Shown here: positions 27,151 to 35,884 of the stretch, piece by piece
How positions within the stretch are numbered: position 1 is the first letter of the stretch
How the letters are laid out: each line of letters begins with the position of its first letter
Source: Hyphomicrobiaceae bacterium
GTDB lineage: Bacteria > Pseudomonadota > Alphaproteobacteria > Rhizobiales > Xanthobacteraceae
Length of the DNA stretch: 64,000 nt
NCBI GenBank assembly: GCA_947472885.1
Contig: CANJBX010000017.1
Location: 1 to 64,000 of the forward strand
Direction: 5' to 3'
Notes under the pieces: model-generated
The model's database searches: none
Told to the model about the DNA's origin: nothing
What the model saw: only the letters and a program-made list of their open reading frames with translations
Made by a program: the position numbers and the translations under genes

Positions 27151-28232
27151 TGTCGCTCGCCAAGGTCGATCCGAAGACGCTCATCAACAAGGGGCAGATC
27201 GGGTTGCTGGATTCCACCGGCACCTACGATGTCGACCGCTATGCGTGGGCCTATGATTTCTGGAAGCGCCAGCAGCAGACCCACTGGATGGGTGAGGAAG
27301 TGCCGCTCGGCGCCGACCTCAAGGACTGGGCATCGAGCCGCGTCACGGATTCAGAACGCGCGCTGCTGACACAGATTTTCCGGTTCTTCACGCAGTCGGA
27401 TGTCGAGGTCGGTGACAACTACCTCAAGCGATACATCCCGATCTTCCAGCCACTGTCCGTGCAGATGATGATGGCCGCCTTCACCAACATGGAGACGGTC
27501 CACATCGACGCCTATGCGTTGCTCCTGAAGACGCTCGGCATGCCCAAGACGGAATTCGAGGCGTTCCGCGATTATTCGGAAATGCGCGCCAAGTCCGACT
27601 ACATGCACACGTTCGGCGTCGGCACGGTGGCGGACGTCTCGCGCACGCTGGCGATGTTCGGCGCGTTCACCGAAGGCATGGCGCTGTTCGCGTCGTTCGC
27701 GATGCTGCTGAACTTCCCGCGCCACAACAAGATGAACGGCATGGGCCAGATCGTGACGTGGTCGGTGCGCGATGAGAGCCTGCACTGCGAAGGCATCATC
27801 AAATTATTCCACGAATGGAACGCCGAAACCGGCGCGATGACGAACGCCGTGCGCGACGACATCATCGATGTTGCCAAGACGATGGTGAATCTCGAACACG
27901 GATTCGTTGAACTCGCCTTCGGCATGGGTGACATCCAGGGCATGCGGCCGGAGGAAATCCACGCCTATGTAAAATACGTCGCCGACTGGCGGCTAACGCA
28001 GCTCAAGCTGCCGACCGTGTTCGGTTACTTTAAGGCGACGGACTCAGGCTACGAGCAGGTCAAGCCGCACCCGCTGCCGTGGCTTGTCGAAATCCTCAAC
28101 GGCGTCGAACACGCCAACTTCTTCGAGCAGCGTGCGACGGAATATTCCAAGGGCGCCACCAGCGGAAGCTGGGACGGCGACAAGGGGGTCTGGGCCGAGT
28201 TCGACAAGGCCAACAAGGCGACCGCGGCGTAA
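27141..28232 (+). CDS. nrdB: Class I ribonucleotide reductase, beta subunit
   Basis: It holds the dimetal centre that generates the radical. It has 363 residues from MSVMSLAKVD. The first ligand Asp is in FTQSDVEVGD (Asp87). METVHIDAYALLL gives Glu118, His121 and the radical Tyr125, with the same spacing as E. coli NrdB (E115, H118, Y122). VRDESLHCEGI provides later ligands. The ATG at 27141 overlaps nrdA by ten bases with GAAGAG ahead of it; the ATG at 27150 (TAATG overlap) is an alternative. A strong terminator follows. Confidence 0.95.
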   Translation: MSVMSLAKVDPKTLINKGQIGLLDSTGTYDVDRYAWAYDFWKRQQQTHWMGEEVPLGADLKDWASSRVTDSERALLTQIFRFFTQSDVEVGDNYLKRYIPIFQPLSVQMMMAAFTNMETVHIDAYALLLKTLGMPKTEFEAFRDYSEMRAKSDYMHTFGVGTVADVSRTLAMFGAFTEGMALFASFAMLLNFPRHNKMNGMGQIVTWSVRDESLHCEGIIKLFHEWNAETGAMTNAVRDDIIDVAKTMVNLEHGFVELAFGMGDIQGMRPEEIHAYVKYVADWRLTQLKLPTVFGYFKATDSGYEQVKPHPLPWLVEILNGVEHANFFEQRATEYSKGATSGSWDGDKGVWAEFDKANKATAA

Positions 28233-28253
28233 AGTTCGCATCGCGCACAAAAC

Positions 28254-28284
28254 AAAAAGCCCGGACCAAGGTCCGGGCTTTTTT
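28254..28284 (+). terminator. Terminator after nrdB
   Basis: AAAAAGCCCGGACC (28254-28267) pairs with GGTCCGGGCTTTTT (28270-28283). It is A-rich on one side and T-rich on the other, so it may also work for the convergent gene at 28319. Confidence 0.92.
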
Positions 28285-28318
28285 ATTTCTGCGAGGCGTT
28301 GTCGCCGCCGTCAAAATC

Positions 28319-28657
28319 TCAGAACTTGCGACCCGGCATGTCGTAGGGGTCGTTCAGCGGCATGCGGTTGAAGCTGGTCTTCGGATCGTTGCGGTCGATA
28401 CCCACGGCCGAGTAGCCCGGCGGGAAGGCGTAATCCGTGTAGTGCATGTCGTGCTCCTTGGTCTCGGTGCCGGGATTGAGGAACGAGCGGCGGTTCACGA
28501 CGATCAACTTGCCGGAGCGGGTCCGCACCACCTGCTGGTCCTGCTGGCCATAATAAATATATTTGCCGGGCTTTCGCTTGGCGGCTTCCGCCGGCACAGC
28601 GAACGACATCACAAGACCGGCCAGAACGGCTGCAGCAGCAATTTTCGTCAACGTCAT
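28319..28657 (-). CDS. Small exported protein of unknown function
   Basis: The product has 112 residues from MTLTKIAAAAVLAGLVMSFAVPAEA, a clear signal peptide. The mature part KRKPGKYIYYGQQDQQVVRTRSGKLIVVNRR is basic and Tyr-rich, and the C-terminus ends in NRMPLNDPYDMPGRKF. I know no function. GGGTCTT precedes the start. The longer frame to 28795 overlaps the upstream gene and is unlikely. It is convergent with nrdB. Confidence 0.75.
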   Translation of the reverse strand: MTLTKIAAAAVLAGLVMSFAVPAEAAKRKPGKYIYYGQQDQQVVRTRSGKLIVVNRRSFLNPGTETKEHDMHYTDYAFPPGYSAVGIDRNDPKTSFNRMPLNDPYDMPGRKF

Positions 28658-28751
28658 AAGACCCTCACCCCAAACCGGAATTCGGCTCAGTTTACAGCAT
28701 TGTTCGGGTCGGTGTGAACCCGTCCCGTCAGTGCGCTCCGGCAACTCTGCC

Positions 28752-29552
28752 TTATTTGGTGGAGGCGCCGCGCAGGCGGGTCTCGGCCCGTCCATTGAGC
28801 CAATCCGCAGCCTTGGCCTGGGTTCCAGTCTGCGCTGATTTGGAGTTGCAAAACGGCTTTTGGAGTTCGGCCTGGGCGAAGAACCTGGCCAATCGCGGGT
28901 CGTTGCCGGCCGAAAACAGCGTCAGCCTGTCGAGCGCACAGCTCACTGCGGTGCGCGCAACCATGCCGGGGCCGGGATTGCAGACAAAGCCGGAAATCTG
29001 GAGCTGAGGCTCGCCGATCTGCCCGACAAAGCCCAGACAGCCCTGCTGGCGGCCGTCCTGGACCAGGGTAAAATCCACCAGCTCCATGGGGCCAAACCGG
29101 CTCTCGATCGCCGGGGCCGCGACAATGGCCTCCACCGAGCCGGCCGATGCGGCGCGCAAGGAAATCTCGGCTTCAGGCGTGCCGAAGCCCGTAAAATCGC
29201 TGCCGGGGCGCTGGATTTCGAGCATGGCGGTGCGGCCCTGATTGCGGCCTGCACCCTCGACGCTGACAATGTCCTTGCGGCCGCCACTGGCGCTGCGCAT
29301 CACAGTGTAGGCGGGGTTCTGGCCTGGAATGTCGGGAAACGTCACCGCAAAAGCGGCATGGGGCCGGTCCATCGCGATCCATGGCGCGCGCTCAGGCGGG
29401 GCGACCCGCGCCGCGCTCTGGCCAATCGGCAGCAGCTCGACAAGGACCCATCCGATAGCCCCCAGCACGCCCATATAGGCGGCAAGGCGCATCGCAATAG
29501 CCCCGGTTTCCCTCCCGATGGCGCCCAGCACCCGCATCTCCACAGCACACAC
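28752..29552 (-). CDS. Hypothetical membrane-anchored protein
   Basis: The product has up to 266 residues. A hydrophobic helix (MGVLGAIGWVLVELLPIGQSAA) near the N-terminus suggests a signal anchor; the rest is probably periplasmic, with four Cys, two in LVQDGRQQGCLGF and SGFVCNPGPGM. I do not recognise a named family. Several Met codons (residues 1, 6, 21, 27) could start it; no ribosome site decides. Its 5' end faces asd, so their promoters share about 100 bases. Confidence 0.65.
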   Translation of the reverse strand: MCAVEMRVLGAIGRETGAIAMRLAAYMGVLGAIGWVLVELLPIGQSAARVAPPERAPWIAMDRPHAAFAVTFPDIPGQNPAYTVMRSASGGRKDIVSVEGAGRNQGRTAMLEIQRPGSDFTGFGTPEAEISLRAASAGSVEAIVAAPAIESRFGPMELVDFTLVQDGRQQGCLGFVGQIGEPQLQISGFVCNPGPGMVARTAVSCALDRLTLFSAGNDPRLARFFAQAELQKPFCNSKSAQTGTQAKAADWLNGRAETRLRGASTK

Positions 29553-29655
29553 AGCAACAACAGCGTTGAATTGCCGTACTTTCTTGCTTAGAAGCGCCTT
29601 CGCTTGGGTTTCCGGGAGTGCCCGGACCTGGCGTTTTTCAGGTGGAGAGTAAACG

Positions 29656-30690
29656 ATGGGTTACAAAGTCGCCGTTGTCGGGGCTACCGGCAATGTCGGT
29701 CGCGAAATGCTCAACATTCTCGACGAGCGGAGCTTTCCCGCCGACGAAGTGGTTGTGCTCGCGTCCCGCAGGAGCATGGGTCAGGAAGTCTCTTACGGCG
29801 ACAAGACCCTGAAGGTGAAAGCCCTCGAGAACTTCGACTTCTCCGACACCGACATCTGCCTGATGTCGGCGGGCGGCGCCGTGTCAAAGGAATGGTCGCC
29901 GAAGATCGCCGCCCAGGGCGCGGTCGTGATCGACAATTCCTCGCACTGGCGCATGGACCCGGACGTTCCGCTGATCGTGCCGGAAGTGAACGCCGACGCC
30001 ATCGTGGACTTCCGCAAGAAGGGCATCATCGCCAACCCGAACTGCTCGACCGCGCAGCTCGTCGTTGCGCTCAAGCCCTTGCATGACCACGCCAGGATCA
30101 CGCGCGTCGTCGTCGCGACCTATCAGTCGGTATCGGGTGCCGGCAAGGACGCCATGGACGAACTGTTCCAGCAGACCAAGGCGGTGTTTACCGTCGGCGA
30201 GCTGGCGACGAAGAAATTTCCAAAGCGCATCGCCTTCAACCTGATCCCCCAGATCGACGTGTTCATGGAGGACGGTTACACGAAGGAAGAATGGAAGATG
30301 GTGGTCGAGACCAAGAAGATTCTCGATCCCAAGATCAAGCTGACCGCGACCTGCGTGCGCGTGCCGGTGTTCATCTCCCATTCGGAAGTCGTCAACATCG
30401 AATTCGAGAACCCGATCTCGGTCGATGAAGCGACCAGCATCCTGCGCAAGGCGCCGGGCTGTCTCGTGATCGACAAGCACGAGCCGGGCGGTTACATCAC
30501 GCCGTATGAAGCGGCAGGCGAAGACGCCACCTACATCAGCCGCATCCGTACCGACCCCACGGTCGATAACGGATTGGTGCTGTGGTGCGTGTCGGACAAT
30601 CTGCGCAAGGGCGCGGCGCTGAATGCGATCCAGATCGCGGAAGTGCTGATTAACCGCAAGCTCATCAGCGCGAAGAAGAAGGCGGCGTAA
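29656..30690 (+). CDS. asd: Aspartate-semialdehyde dehydrogenase
   Basis: It makes aspartate semialdehyde for lysine, threonine, methionine and diaminopimelate synthesis. The product has 344 residues with KVAVVGATGNVGREMLNIL, ASRRSMGQEVSYG, LMSAGGAVSKEW, IIANPNCSTAQLVVAL (catalytic Cys), TYQSVSGAG and ATCVRVPVFISHSEVVNIEF (His/Arg sites). GGTGGAG precedes the ATG. It works with dapF, also in the window, in the meso-diaminopimelate branch. Confidence 0.97.
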   Translation: MGYKVAVVGATGNVGREMLNILDERSFPADEVVVLASRRSMGQEVSYGDKTLKVKALENFDFSDTDICLMSAGGAVSKEWSPKIAAQGAVVIDNSSHWRMDPDVPLIVPEVNADAIVDFRKKGIIANPNCSTAQLVVALKPLHDHARITRVVVATYQSVSGAGKDAMDELFQQTKAVFTVGELATKKFPKRIAFNLIPQIDVFMEDGYTKEEWKMVVETKKILDPKIKLTATCVRVPVFISHSEVVNIEFENPISVDEATSILRKAPGCLVIDKHEPGGYITPYEAAGEDATYISRIRTDPTVDNGLVLWCVSDNLRKGAALNAIQIAEVLINRKLISAKKKAA

Positions 30691-30715
30691 ACGACACCTT
30701 TCTCGAAGAAGTCAA

Positions 30716-30746
30716 AATGGCCGGCTCCGCGCCGGCCATTTGTTTA
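30716..30746. terminator. Bidirectional terminator between asd and the convergent gene
   Basis: AATGGCCGGC (30716-30725) pairs with GCCGGCCATT (30731-30740) around TCCGC. TGTTTAT follows on the plus strand and TTTTGAC on the minus strand, so it can end both transcripts. Confidence 0.75.
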
Positions 30747-31040
30747 TCGGCGCGTGAAGAACGAGATGACTCTCCAAATATTGCTCGCCGTTCGCTCCAT
30801 GTCATCAAGCCTATCCTGGTCCCGCCGTATTACCGAGCCGCGCAGGCGATACAGAATGGCCCCGAGGAAGAAACAAGCAAATACGGTCAGCGTGACGATT
30901 CGGGTCGGCACTTCATCGACATGAAACGCCCACATGAATAGAAAAACGAGCAACCCTGCGCATGGCGCTAGGACCAACATCACCCGGAAGACCTTCGGGT
31001 CGTAGAGGTCTCCAAAAGGCGTCGGCTCGGTCTCGCCCAT
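30744..31040 (-). CDS. Small inner-membrane protein, unknown function
   Basis: The product has 98 residues with two hydrophobic helices, VFRVMLVLAPCAGLLVFLFM and RIVTLTVFACFFLGAIL, then a charged C-terminus (RRDQDRLDDMERTASNIWRVISFFTRR). It begins one base after the stop of the carbonic anhydrase gene, so the two are co-transcribed. I do not recognise the family. Confidence 0.7.
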   Translation of the reverse strand: MGETEPTPFGDLYDPKVFRVMLVLAPCAGLLVFLFMWAFHVDEVPTRIVTLTVFACFFLGAILYRLRGSVIRRDQDRLDDMERTASNIWRVISFFTRR

Positions 31041-31041
31041 A

Positions 31042-31704
31042 TCAGTCCGCCATCAATTTGAACTCGCCAGTCTTCGGATCGCGCAGCGAAAGTTCGCCCT
31101 CGGCGACGCCGAAGAACGCGCCATGGAGCGCAAGCTGGCCACGCTCGGCGAGAATCTGCACGCAGGGAAACGTCATCAGGTTTTCAAGCGTGGTCGCGAC
31201 CGAAAGCTGTTCGAGCCGCTCAAGATACTTCGCTTCGGAGGGGAATTGCGAAGCATCGCCCACGGCCTTCGCCGCCGGCTCGATCATCGCCATCCACTTG
31301 CCGATGAAGTCGCCGGGCGACAGCGGCCCCGCCGGATTGGCGTAGGCCTGGATGCCGCCGCAATGGGCGTGGCCCAGCACGATGATGTGCTTCACGCGCA
31401 GGACCTGCACCGCGTATTCAAGCGCAGCAGAGACGCCATGGGTCTGGCCGTCCGGCGCGTAGGGCGGCACGAGGTTGGCGACATTGCGCACCACGAACAA
31501 TTCACCCGGCCGCGCATCGAAAATAACTTCCGGCGAGACGCGCGAGTCACAGCAGCCGATCACCATGATTTCCGGCGACTGGCCGCTTTCGGCCAGTTCG
31601 CGGTAGCGCGCCTGCTCGGTCGTCAACCGGCCGGAACGAAACGAGCGGTAGCCATCGAGGACCCACGGCGGAAGGGTGTTGGTAACGGTCGGTCTTTTCG
31701 TCAT
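31042..31704 (-). CDS. Beta-class carbonic anhydrase
   Basis: It interconverts carbon dioxide and bicarbonate. The product has 220 residues. The zinc ligands are in VIGCCDSRVSPE (Cys, with the Asp-Arg dyad) and VLGHAHCGGIQAY (His and Cys), in the usual order and spacing. The NVANLVPPYAPDGQTHGVSAALEYAV stretch is typical of the proteobacterial type. Co-transcribed with the downstream 98-residue membrane protein. Confidence 0.95.
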   Translation of the reverse strand: MTKRPTVTNTLPPWVLDGYRSFRSGRLTTEQARYRELAESGQSPEIMVIGCCDSRVSPEVIFDARPGELFVVRNVANLVPPYAPDGQTHGVSAALEYAVQVLRVKHIIVLGHAHCGGIQAYANPAGPLSPGDFIGKWMAMIEPAAKAVGDASQFPSEAKYLERLEQLSVATTLENLMTFPCVQILAERGQLALHGAFFGVAEGELSLRDPKTGEFKLMAD

Positions 31705-31722
31705 GCGGATTAGTTATTGCAT

Positions 31723-32007
31723 TCAGGCCCAAATCGCCATGGGCAAATTGTATGCATCGCGTTCTATCTGCTTCGGAAACGGCCCCGCAAGATTTTGATG
31801 GATGCGGCAAGCCACCATCCCGCAAACCAGAGCGTCGAGCAGATCGTCTTGAGTGGCTCCGCGCGGCGCACGCGCACAGACATCCTCACGCGATAACCCC
31901 GCCCGTATCAACAATGCGCGCCGCCCGGAAAGGCCTTGCTGCGTTTTCTTCGGGGTGCTGACCGGCTCATTCCGGTTGAGGCGCACGTTACTCGAAATTT
32001 TACTCAT
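31723..32007 (-). pseudogene. C-terminal fragment of a DUF429 protein
   Basis: The frame encodes 94 residues. The part LNRNEPVSTPKKTQQGLSGRR resembles the DUF429 stretch, and RGATQDDLLDALVCGMVACRI the C-terminal RNase H-like part of the family. Full-length members have about 230-250 residues, so the N-terminal two thirds are missing. The sequence just upstream is taken by the start region of the lyase gene on the other strand. I read it as a truncated remnant; expression as a short protein is not excluded. Confidence 0.55.
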
Positions 32008-32074
32008 GTAACCAAGAGTAGCATGACGCCTGCCGTATCGCTAGAGTTGGTGAAAATCAGTGGGGGCAATGCCA

Positions 32075-32953
32075 ATGATCATCCGTCCGCGCCGCAGCGT
32101 GCTGTTCATGCCCGGCTCGAATGCCCGCGCCATCGAGAAGGCGAAAACGCTGCCGGTCGATGGCGTGATCCTCGACCTTGAGGACGCCGTCGCGCCCGAC
32201 GCCAAAGAAGCCGCCCGCAACCAGATCGTGAAGGCGGTGAAGGACGGCGGCTTCGGCAAGCGTGAGCTTTTCATCCGCACCAATGCCATCGACACACCGT
32301 GGTTCAACGACGATTTCACCGCCGCCGCCCATGCCGGTTGCGATGCCATCGTGGTGCCGAAAGTTTCAACGCCGCATCAGGTCGAAAAGCTTGGTCAGCG
32401 CCTGCTCGACATGCACGCGCAATCGCGCATCCATCTCTGGATCATGATCGAGACGCCGCTTGCGATTTTCAACGCGCCCATGCTCGCGGCTCAGGCGCGC
32501 GATTCCGAATCGCGCCTCACCGGCTTCATCATGGGCACCAACGATCTCGCCAAAGAATCCCGCGCCCGCATCGTGCCGGGCCGCGCACCGATGATCGGCT
32601 GGCTGTCGGACTGCGTGCTGGCGGCGCACGCCTATGGCATCGACATTCTCGACTCGGTCTACAACGACATCGCCAATGCAGATGGCTTCGCACAAGAATG
32701 TTTACAGGGACGCGACCTTGGCTTTGACGGCAAGACGCTGATCCATCCGAGCCAGATCGCGGCCTGCAACGCAACATTCACGCCGCCCGCCGACGAGGTG
32801 GCGCAGGCGCGCAAGATCATCGCCGCATTCGGCCTGCCGGAGAACAAGGACAAGGGCGTGATCCAGCTCGAAGGCCGCATGGTCGAGAAGATGCATGCCG
32901 ACATGGCGCAACGCACCGTCGCAATTGCAGACGCAATCGAGGCGAAAGGGTGA
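32075..32953 (+). CDS. HpcH/HpaI aldolase/CoA-ester lyase (CitE-like)
   Basis: The product has 292 residues from the ATG at 32075 (GGGGG eight bases upstream; starts at 32060 or 32069 are possible). It reads RRSVLFMPGSNARAIEKAKTLPVDGVILDLEDAVAPDAK, the Mg-binding Asp-Glu-Asp motif, then IMIETPLAIFNA and FGLPENKDKGVIQLEGRMVEKMH. It belongs to the CitE/malyl-CoA lyase group, which cleaves CoA esters such as malyl-CoA or citramalyl-CoA. The exact substrate cannot be told. Followed directly by a solute-binding protein gene overlapping by a few bases. Confidence 0.88.
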   Translation: MIIRPRRSVLFMPGSNARAIEKAKTLPVDGVILDLEDAVAPDAKEAARNQIVKAVKDGGFGKRELFIRTNAIDTPWFNDDFTAAAHAGCDAIVVPKVSTPHQVEKLGQRLLDMHAQSRIHLWIMIETPLAIFNAPMLAAQARDSESRLTGFIMGTNDLAKESRARIVPGRAPMIGWLSDCVLAAHAYGIDILDSVYNDIANADGFAQECLQGRDLGFDGKTLIHPSQIAACNATFTPPADEVAQARKIIAAFGLPENKDKGVIQLEGRMVEKMHADMAQRTVAIADAIEAKG

Positions 32954-32958
32954 GGATC

Positions 32959-33741
32959 ATGAAGAAATCTTTTGCCGCCGCATTACTCATTCTGTCGGCA
33001 TCACCGGCATTTTCCGCCAGCGACCTCGCTCCCACCGGCACGTTGCGCGCGGTCTATCTCGCCACCAATCCGGCGCAGGCCACGCGCGATCCGGCCAGCG
33101 GAGAAGTCCGCGGCGCATCGGCGGATCTCGCGCGCGAGCTGGCAAAACGCCTCAACCTGCCGCTCAGGCTCGAGCCTTCTGCCAGCCCGGCAACCGTGAT
33201 CGAAGCCATCGCGAAAGGCGAAGCCGATATCGGCTTTGTCGCCTATGCGCCCGAGCGTGTCGGCACGGTGGAATTCTCGCAGACCTACATGCTGGTGCAG
33301 CAGTCGTTCATCGTGCCGGAGAACTCGCCGATCAAGTCGGTCAAGGACATCGACAAGAAGGATTTACGCATTTCCGGCGGCAAGGGCGACTCCGTCACGC
33401 TTTATCTCGCGCGCAACCTGAAACAAGCAAAGCTCGTCGAGACCGACAACACACCGCCGGATGCCGTGCGGAAATTTGCAGCGAACGAGATCGACGCCTT
33501 CGGCGCCAACCGCCAGCGACTGACCACGATGCTCCGTGATATGCCCGGCTACCGGCTGCTGCCCGACAGCCTGTTCGGCGTGACGCAGACCATCGCGGTG
33601 CCGAAGGGCAAGCCGGAAGAGCTGGCACAGATCAACCGCTTCATCGACGATGTGCGCGCGTCAGGATTTCTGCAGGACGCCGTAAAGCGCAGCGGTGTCG
33701 TCGGTCTCGATGCCGCACCGGCGGGATACGACAAGCGGTAG
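32959..33741 (+). CDS. Family 3 ABC-type solute-binding protein
   Basis: The product has 260 residues from MKKSFAAALLILSASPAFSAS (signal peptide). The type 3 binding fold reads GTLRAVYLATNPAQ, GASADLARELAKRLNLPLRLEPSA, AIAKGEADIGFVAYAPERVGTVEFSQTYM and SVKDIDKKDLRISGGKGDSVTLYL. It resembles amino-acid or small organic-acid binding proteins. No permease or ATPase gene is nearby. A GTG at 32950 overlapping the lyase stop would add three residues; the ATG at 32959 is preferred. The mosaic repeat follows. Confidence 0.85.
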   Translation: MKKSFAAALLILSASPAFSASDLAPTGTLRAVYLATNPAQATRDPASGEVRGASADLARELAKRLNLPLRLEPSASPATVIEAIAKGEADIGFVAYAPERVGTVEFSQTYMLVQQSFIVPENSPIKSVKDIDKKDLRISGGKGDSVTLYLARNLKQAKLVETDNTPPDAVRKFAANEIDAFGANRQRLTTMLRDMPGYRLLPDSLFGVTQTIAVPKGKPEELAQINRFIDDVRASGFLQDAVKRSGVVGLDAAPAGYDKR

Positions 33742-33753
33742 TTCCGCACACCG

Positions 33754-33888
33754 CTCTCTTGTCCCGGACGAGCGCGCACTTAGCGCGCGATGATCCGGGA
33801 CCCAGGGCGAGAAACTCTGAAAGCGTTTATTTAGCTCTGGGTCCCGGATCTGCGCGCCGCTTCACGGCGCTTGTCCGGGACACGAGAG
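33754..33888. repeat. Nested inverted-repeat intergenic element
   Basis: The outer arms CTCTCTTGTCCCGGAC (33754-33769) and GTCCGGGACACGAGAG (33873-33888) are near-perfect inverted repeats. The inner arms GATCCGGGACCCAG (33792-33805) and CTGGGTCCCGGATC (33837-33850) match perfectly. It lies between two genes that converge, the binding protein and leuD. This type of element, built on a GTCCCGGAC core, is a recurrent intergenic repeat in Bradyrhizobium-like genomes as I remember them. Confidence 0.8.
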
Positions 33889-33907
33889 TTGTGACGTAGC
33901 TAGCAGC

Positions 33908-34513
33908 CTACATCCAGGGCCGGTCGGCCTTGGCCTGCTTCTCGAAGGTGCCGATCTTGTCGTTCTTGACCATCGTCAGGCCGATGTCGTCGAGACCGTT
34001 GAGCAGGCTGTTCTTGCGGTTCGAGTCGATTTCGAACTTCACGACGCCGCCGTCCGGTCCGCGGATTTCCTGCTTCGCGAGATCGACCGTGATCGTCGCA
34101 TTGGCGCCGCGGCGCGCATCGTCGAACAGCTTGTCGAGATCTTCCGGCGATACCTGCACCGGCAGGATGCCGTTCTTGAAACAGTTGTTGTAGAAAATAT
34201 CGCCGAACGAAGTCGAGATCACGCAGCGGATGCCGAAGTCGAGCAGCGCCCACGGCGCGTGTTCGCGCGAGGAGCCGCAGCCGAAGTTATCGCCGGCGAC
34301 GAGAATCTTGGCATTGCGATAGGCCGGCTTGTTCAGCACGAAGTCCGGGTTTTCGCTGCCGTCGTCCTTGTAGCGCTTTTCCGAGAACAGGCCCTTGCCC
34401 AGCCCGGTGCGCTTGAGCGTCTTGAGGTACTCCTTCGGAATGATCATGTCGGTATCGACATTGACCACATCGAGCGGCGCGGCGACGCCTTCCAGTACCG
34501 TGAACTTGTCCAT
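33908..34513 (-). CDS. leuD: 3-isopropylmalate dehydratase small subunit
   Basis: With LeuC it isomerises 2- to 3-isopropylmalate. The product has 201 residues and begins [30 protein letters not shown]. Then come the swivel-domain motifs [21 protein letters not shown] and [23 protein letters not shown]. It is separate from leuC by 4.7 kb. Confidence 0.97.
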   Translation of the reverse strand: MDKFTVLEGVAAPLDVVNVDTDMIIPKEYLKTLKRTGLGKGLFSEKRYKDDGSENPDFVLNKPAYRNAKILVAGDNFGCGSSREHAPWALLDFGIRCVISTSFGDIFYNNCFKNGILPVQVSPEDLDKLFDDARRGANATITVDLAKQEIRGPDGGVVKFEIDSNRKNSLLNGLDDIGLTMVKNDKIGTFEKQAKADRPWM

Positions 34514-34700
34514 GGCTTCATTCCATCGGTTGGGGTTCTTGGCGCTAGGTCATAAGCCTTGTTGCGGGGCGGTCAAGATCGACGGGCGCAGGGCGGCCCA
34601 CCGTCCAAAAACGGCGCAAGGCCGGTTGACCGAAAGCCGGAAATACCCCTGAATTCACGCCATGCCGGGGGCGGCAAGCGACATAGCGCAGGGGAATTTC

Positions 34701-34946
34701 ATGGCGGAAACCAAACCGATCAAGGCCGGCTGGCCGGTAGCCGGGGTCTGCCTCGCGCACAGCGGCTTCGGCATTGCAGCGGTGCCGTTCGTCGGCACCA
34801 GATATGGCGACTGGCCGGAAGCCATCGCGCTCGCCATCGGGCTGCTGCCGCTCGTCTATCTCGGCATCGATGTCTGCGGGCGCACCCACCGGCGGCTCCT
34901 CTACCTCGAAGAGCGCATCGCCCAACTCGAACCCACCAAACACTAG
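34701..34946 (+). CDS. Small two-helix membrane protein, unknown function
   Basis: The product has 81 residues from MAETKPIKAGWPVAG, with GGGGAA eight to ten bases before the ATG. Two hydrophobic stretches (VAGVCLAHSGFGIAAVPFV and AIALAIGLLPLVYLGIDV) are followed by RTHRRLLYLEERIAQLE, a possible short coiled coil. The frame can start at 34662, but that part is not needed. I do not recognise the family. It is divergent from leuD. Confidence 0.6.
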   Translation: MAETKPIKAGWPVAGVCLAHSGFGIAAVPFVGTRYGDWPEAIALAIGLLPLVYLGIDVCGRTHRRLLYLEERIAQLEPTKH

Positions 34947-34957
34947 CGGCCTGACGC

Positions 34958-35368
34958 TCACGCGCCTTTCTGGTTGGTGCGTAATCCGGCGATGGCCGTG
35001 AGCCACGGCTGCGCCGAGCGAAACCAGTTCTGCGATTTCGGCATAAGCTGGTCGCGCTGGTCGAGCTTACCGATGCGGACGATGTAGGCCGCCGGATTGT
35101 CGCCGGGCGATGTCGAGTAAAGCGGCGTGCCGCATCTGGGGCAGAATGCCTGCACCCGCGGGTTGCCACTTTCCGCCGTGGTCTTCACGTAATCCGTCGG
35201 CTTGCCGCCGCTCATCCTGAAATGCTCGGCCGCCACCGGAATGTTGGTGCGGAATGCCGAGCCGGTCGAGGTCTGGCAATCGGTGCAATGGCAGATCGAC
35301 GCCTTCTCAGGGTCGGCTTCGCCTTCGTAGGTGATGTAGCCACAGTGACAGCTTCCGCTGATCTTCAT
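34958..35368 (-). CDS. GFA-family (glutathione-dependent formaldehyde-activating-like) zinc protein
   Basis: The product has 136 residues with the GFA zinc motifs: SGSCHCGYITYE, ICHCTDCQTSTGSAFRTN and FCPRCGTPLYS. Members bind zinc through these Cys and often have unknown substrates; few are proven formaldehyde enzymes. It lies 29 bases after the metallopeptidase gene on the same strand, a probable two-gene operon. Confidence 0.9.
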   Translation of the reverse strand: MKISGSCHCGYITYEGEADPEKASICHCTDCQTSTGSAFRTNIPVAAEHFRMSGGKPTDYVKTTAESGNPRVQAFCPRCGTPLYSTSPGDNPAAYIVRIGKLDQRDQLMPKSQNWFRSAQPWLTAIAGLRTNQKGA

Positions 35369-35397
35369 TGTGAGGCTCCCTGATTTTTTTGCCGCGG

Positions 35398-35835
35398 CTA
35401 TTCCGCCGCTTCCTCGATCGCTTCCATGTCGTCATCCGACAGGCCGAAGTGATGACCGATCTCATGCACCAGTACGTGCGTGACGACCGAGCCCAACGCT
35501 TCCTCATGCTCGGCCCAATAGAGCAGCATCGGAATGCGATAGAGCCAGACCATGTTCGGCATCTGCACAGGATCGCCGCCCGAGCGTTGCGGCAGGCCGA
35601 CACCCTGGAACAATCCCATCAGATCGAATTCGCTTTCGATCTCCATGTCGTCCAGCACTTCCTCGGTGGCGAAGTCCTCGACATGGATCACCAGCCCTTC
35701 GCACAGCGCGCGGAAATTCTCCGGCAGGCGGGCTAAGGCTTCCCGCGCCAAGGCCTCGATGTCCGCCAGCGAAGGCGCGTCGAGGTAGCGGAGATCGGCG
35801 AGGTTGCGGGCGGGTCTGGCGGGGGTGTCAGGCAT
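35398..35835 (-). CDS. Zincin-like metallopeptidase family protein
   Basis: The product has 145 residues from MPDTPARPARNLADLRYLD. The C-terminal VLVHEIGHHFGLSDDDMEAIEEAAE holds HExxHxxGxxD, a metzincin-like zinc site. The family is compact and its substrates are unknown. The longer in-frame start at 36036 has no support. Operon with the GFA-type gene. Confidence 0.85.
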   Translation of the reverse strand: MPDTPARPARNLADLRYLDAPSLADIEALAREALARLPENFRALCEGLVIHVEDFATEEVLDDMEIESEFDLMGLFQGVGLPQRSGGDPVQMPNMVWLYRIPMLLYWAEHEEALGSVVTHVLVHEIGHHFGLSDDDMEAIEEAAE

Positions 35836-35884
35836 GACGGCTTTGTAGCATACTGCGGCGGAAACCAATGCAGGGGTTGTCATC

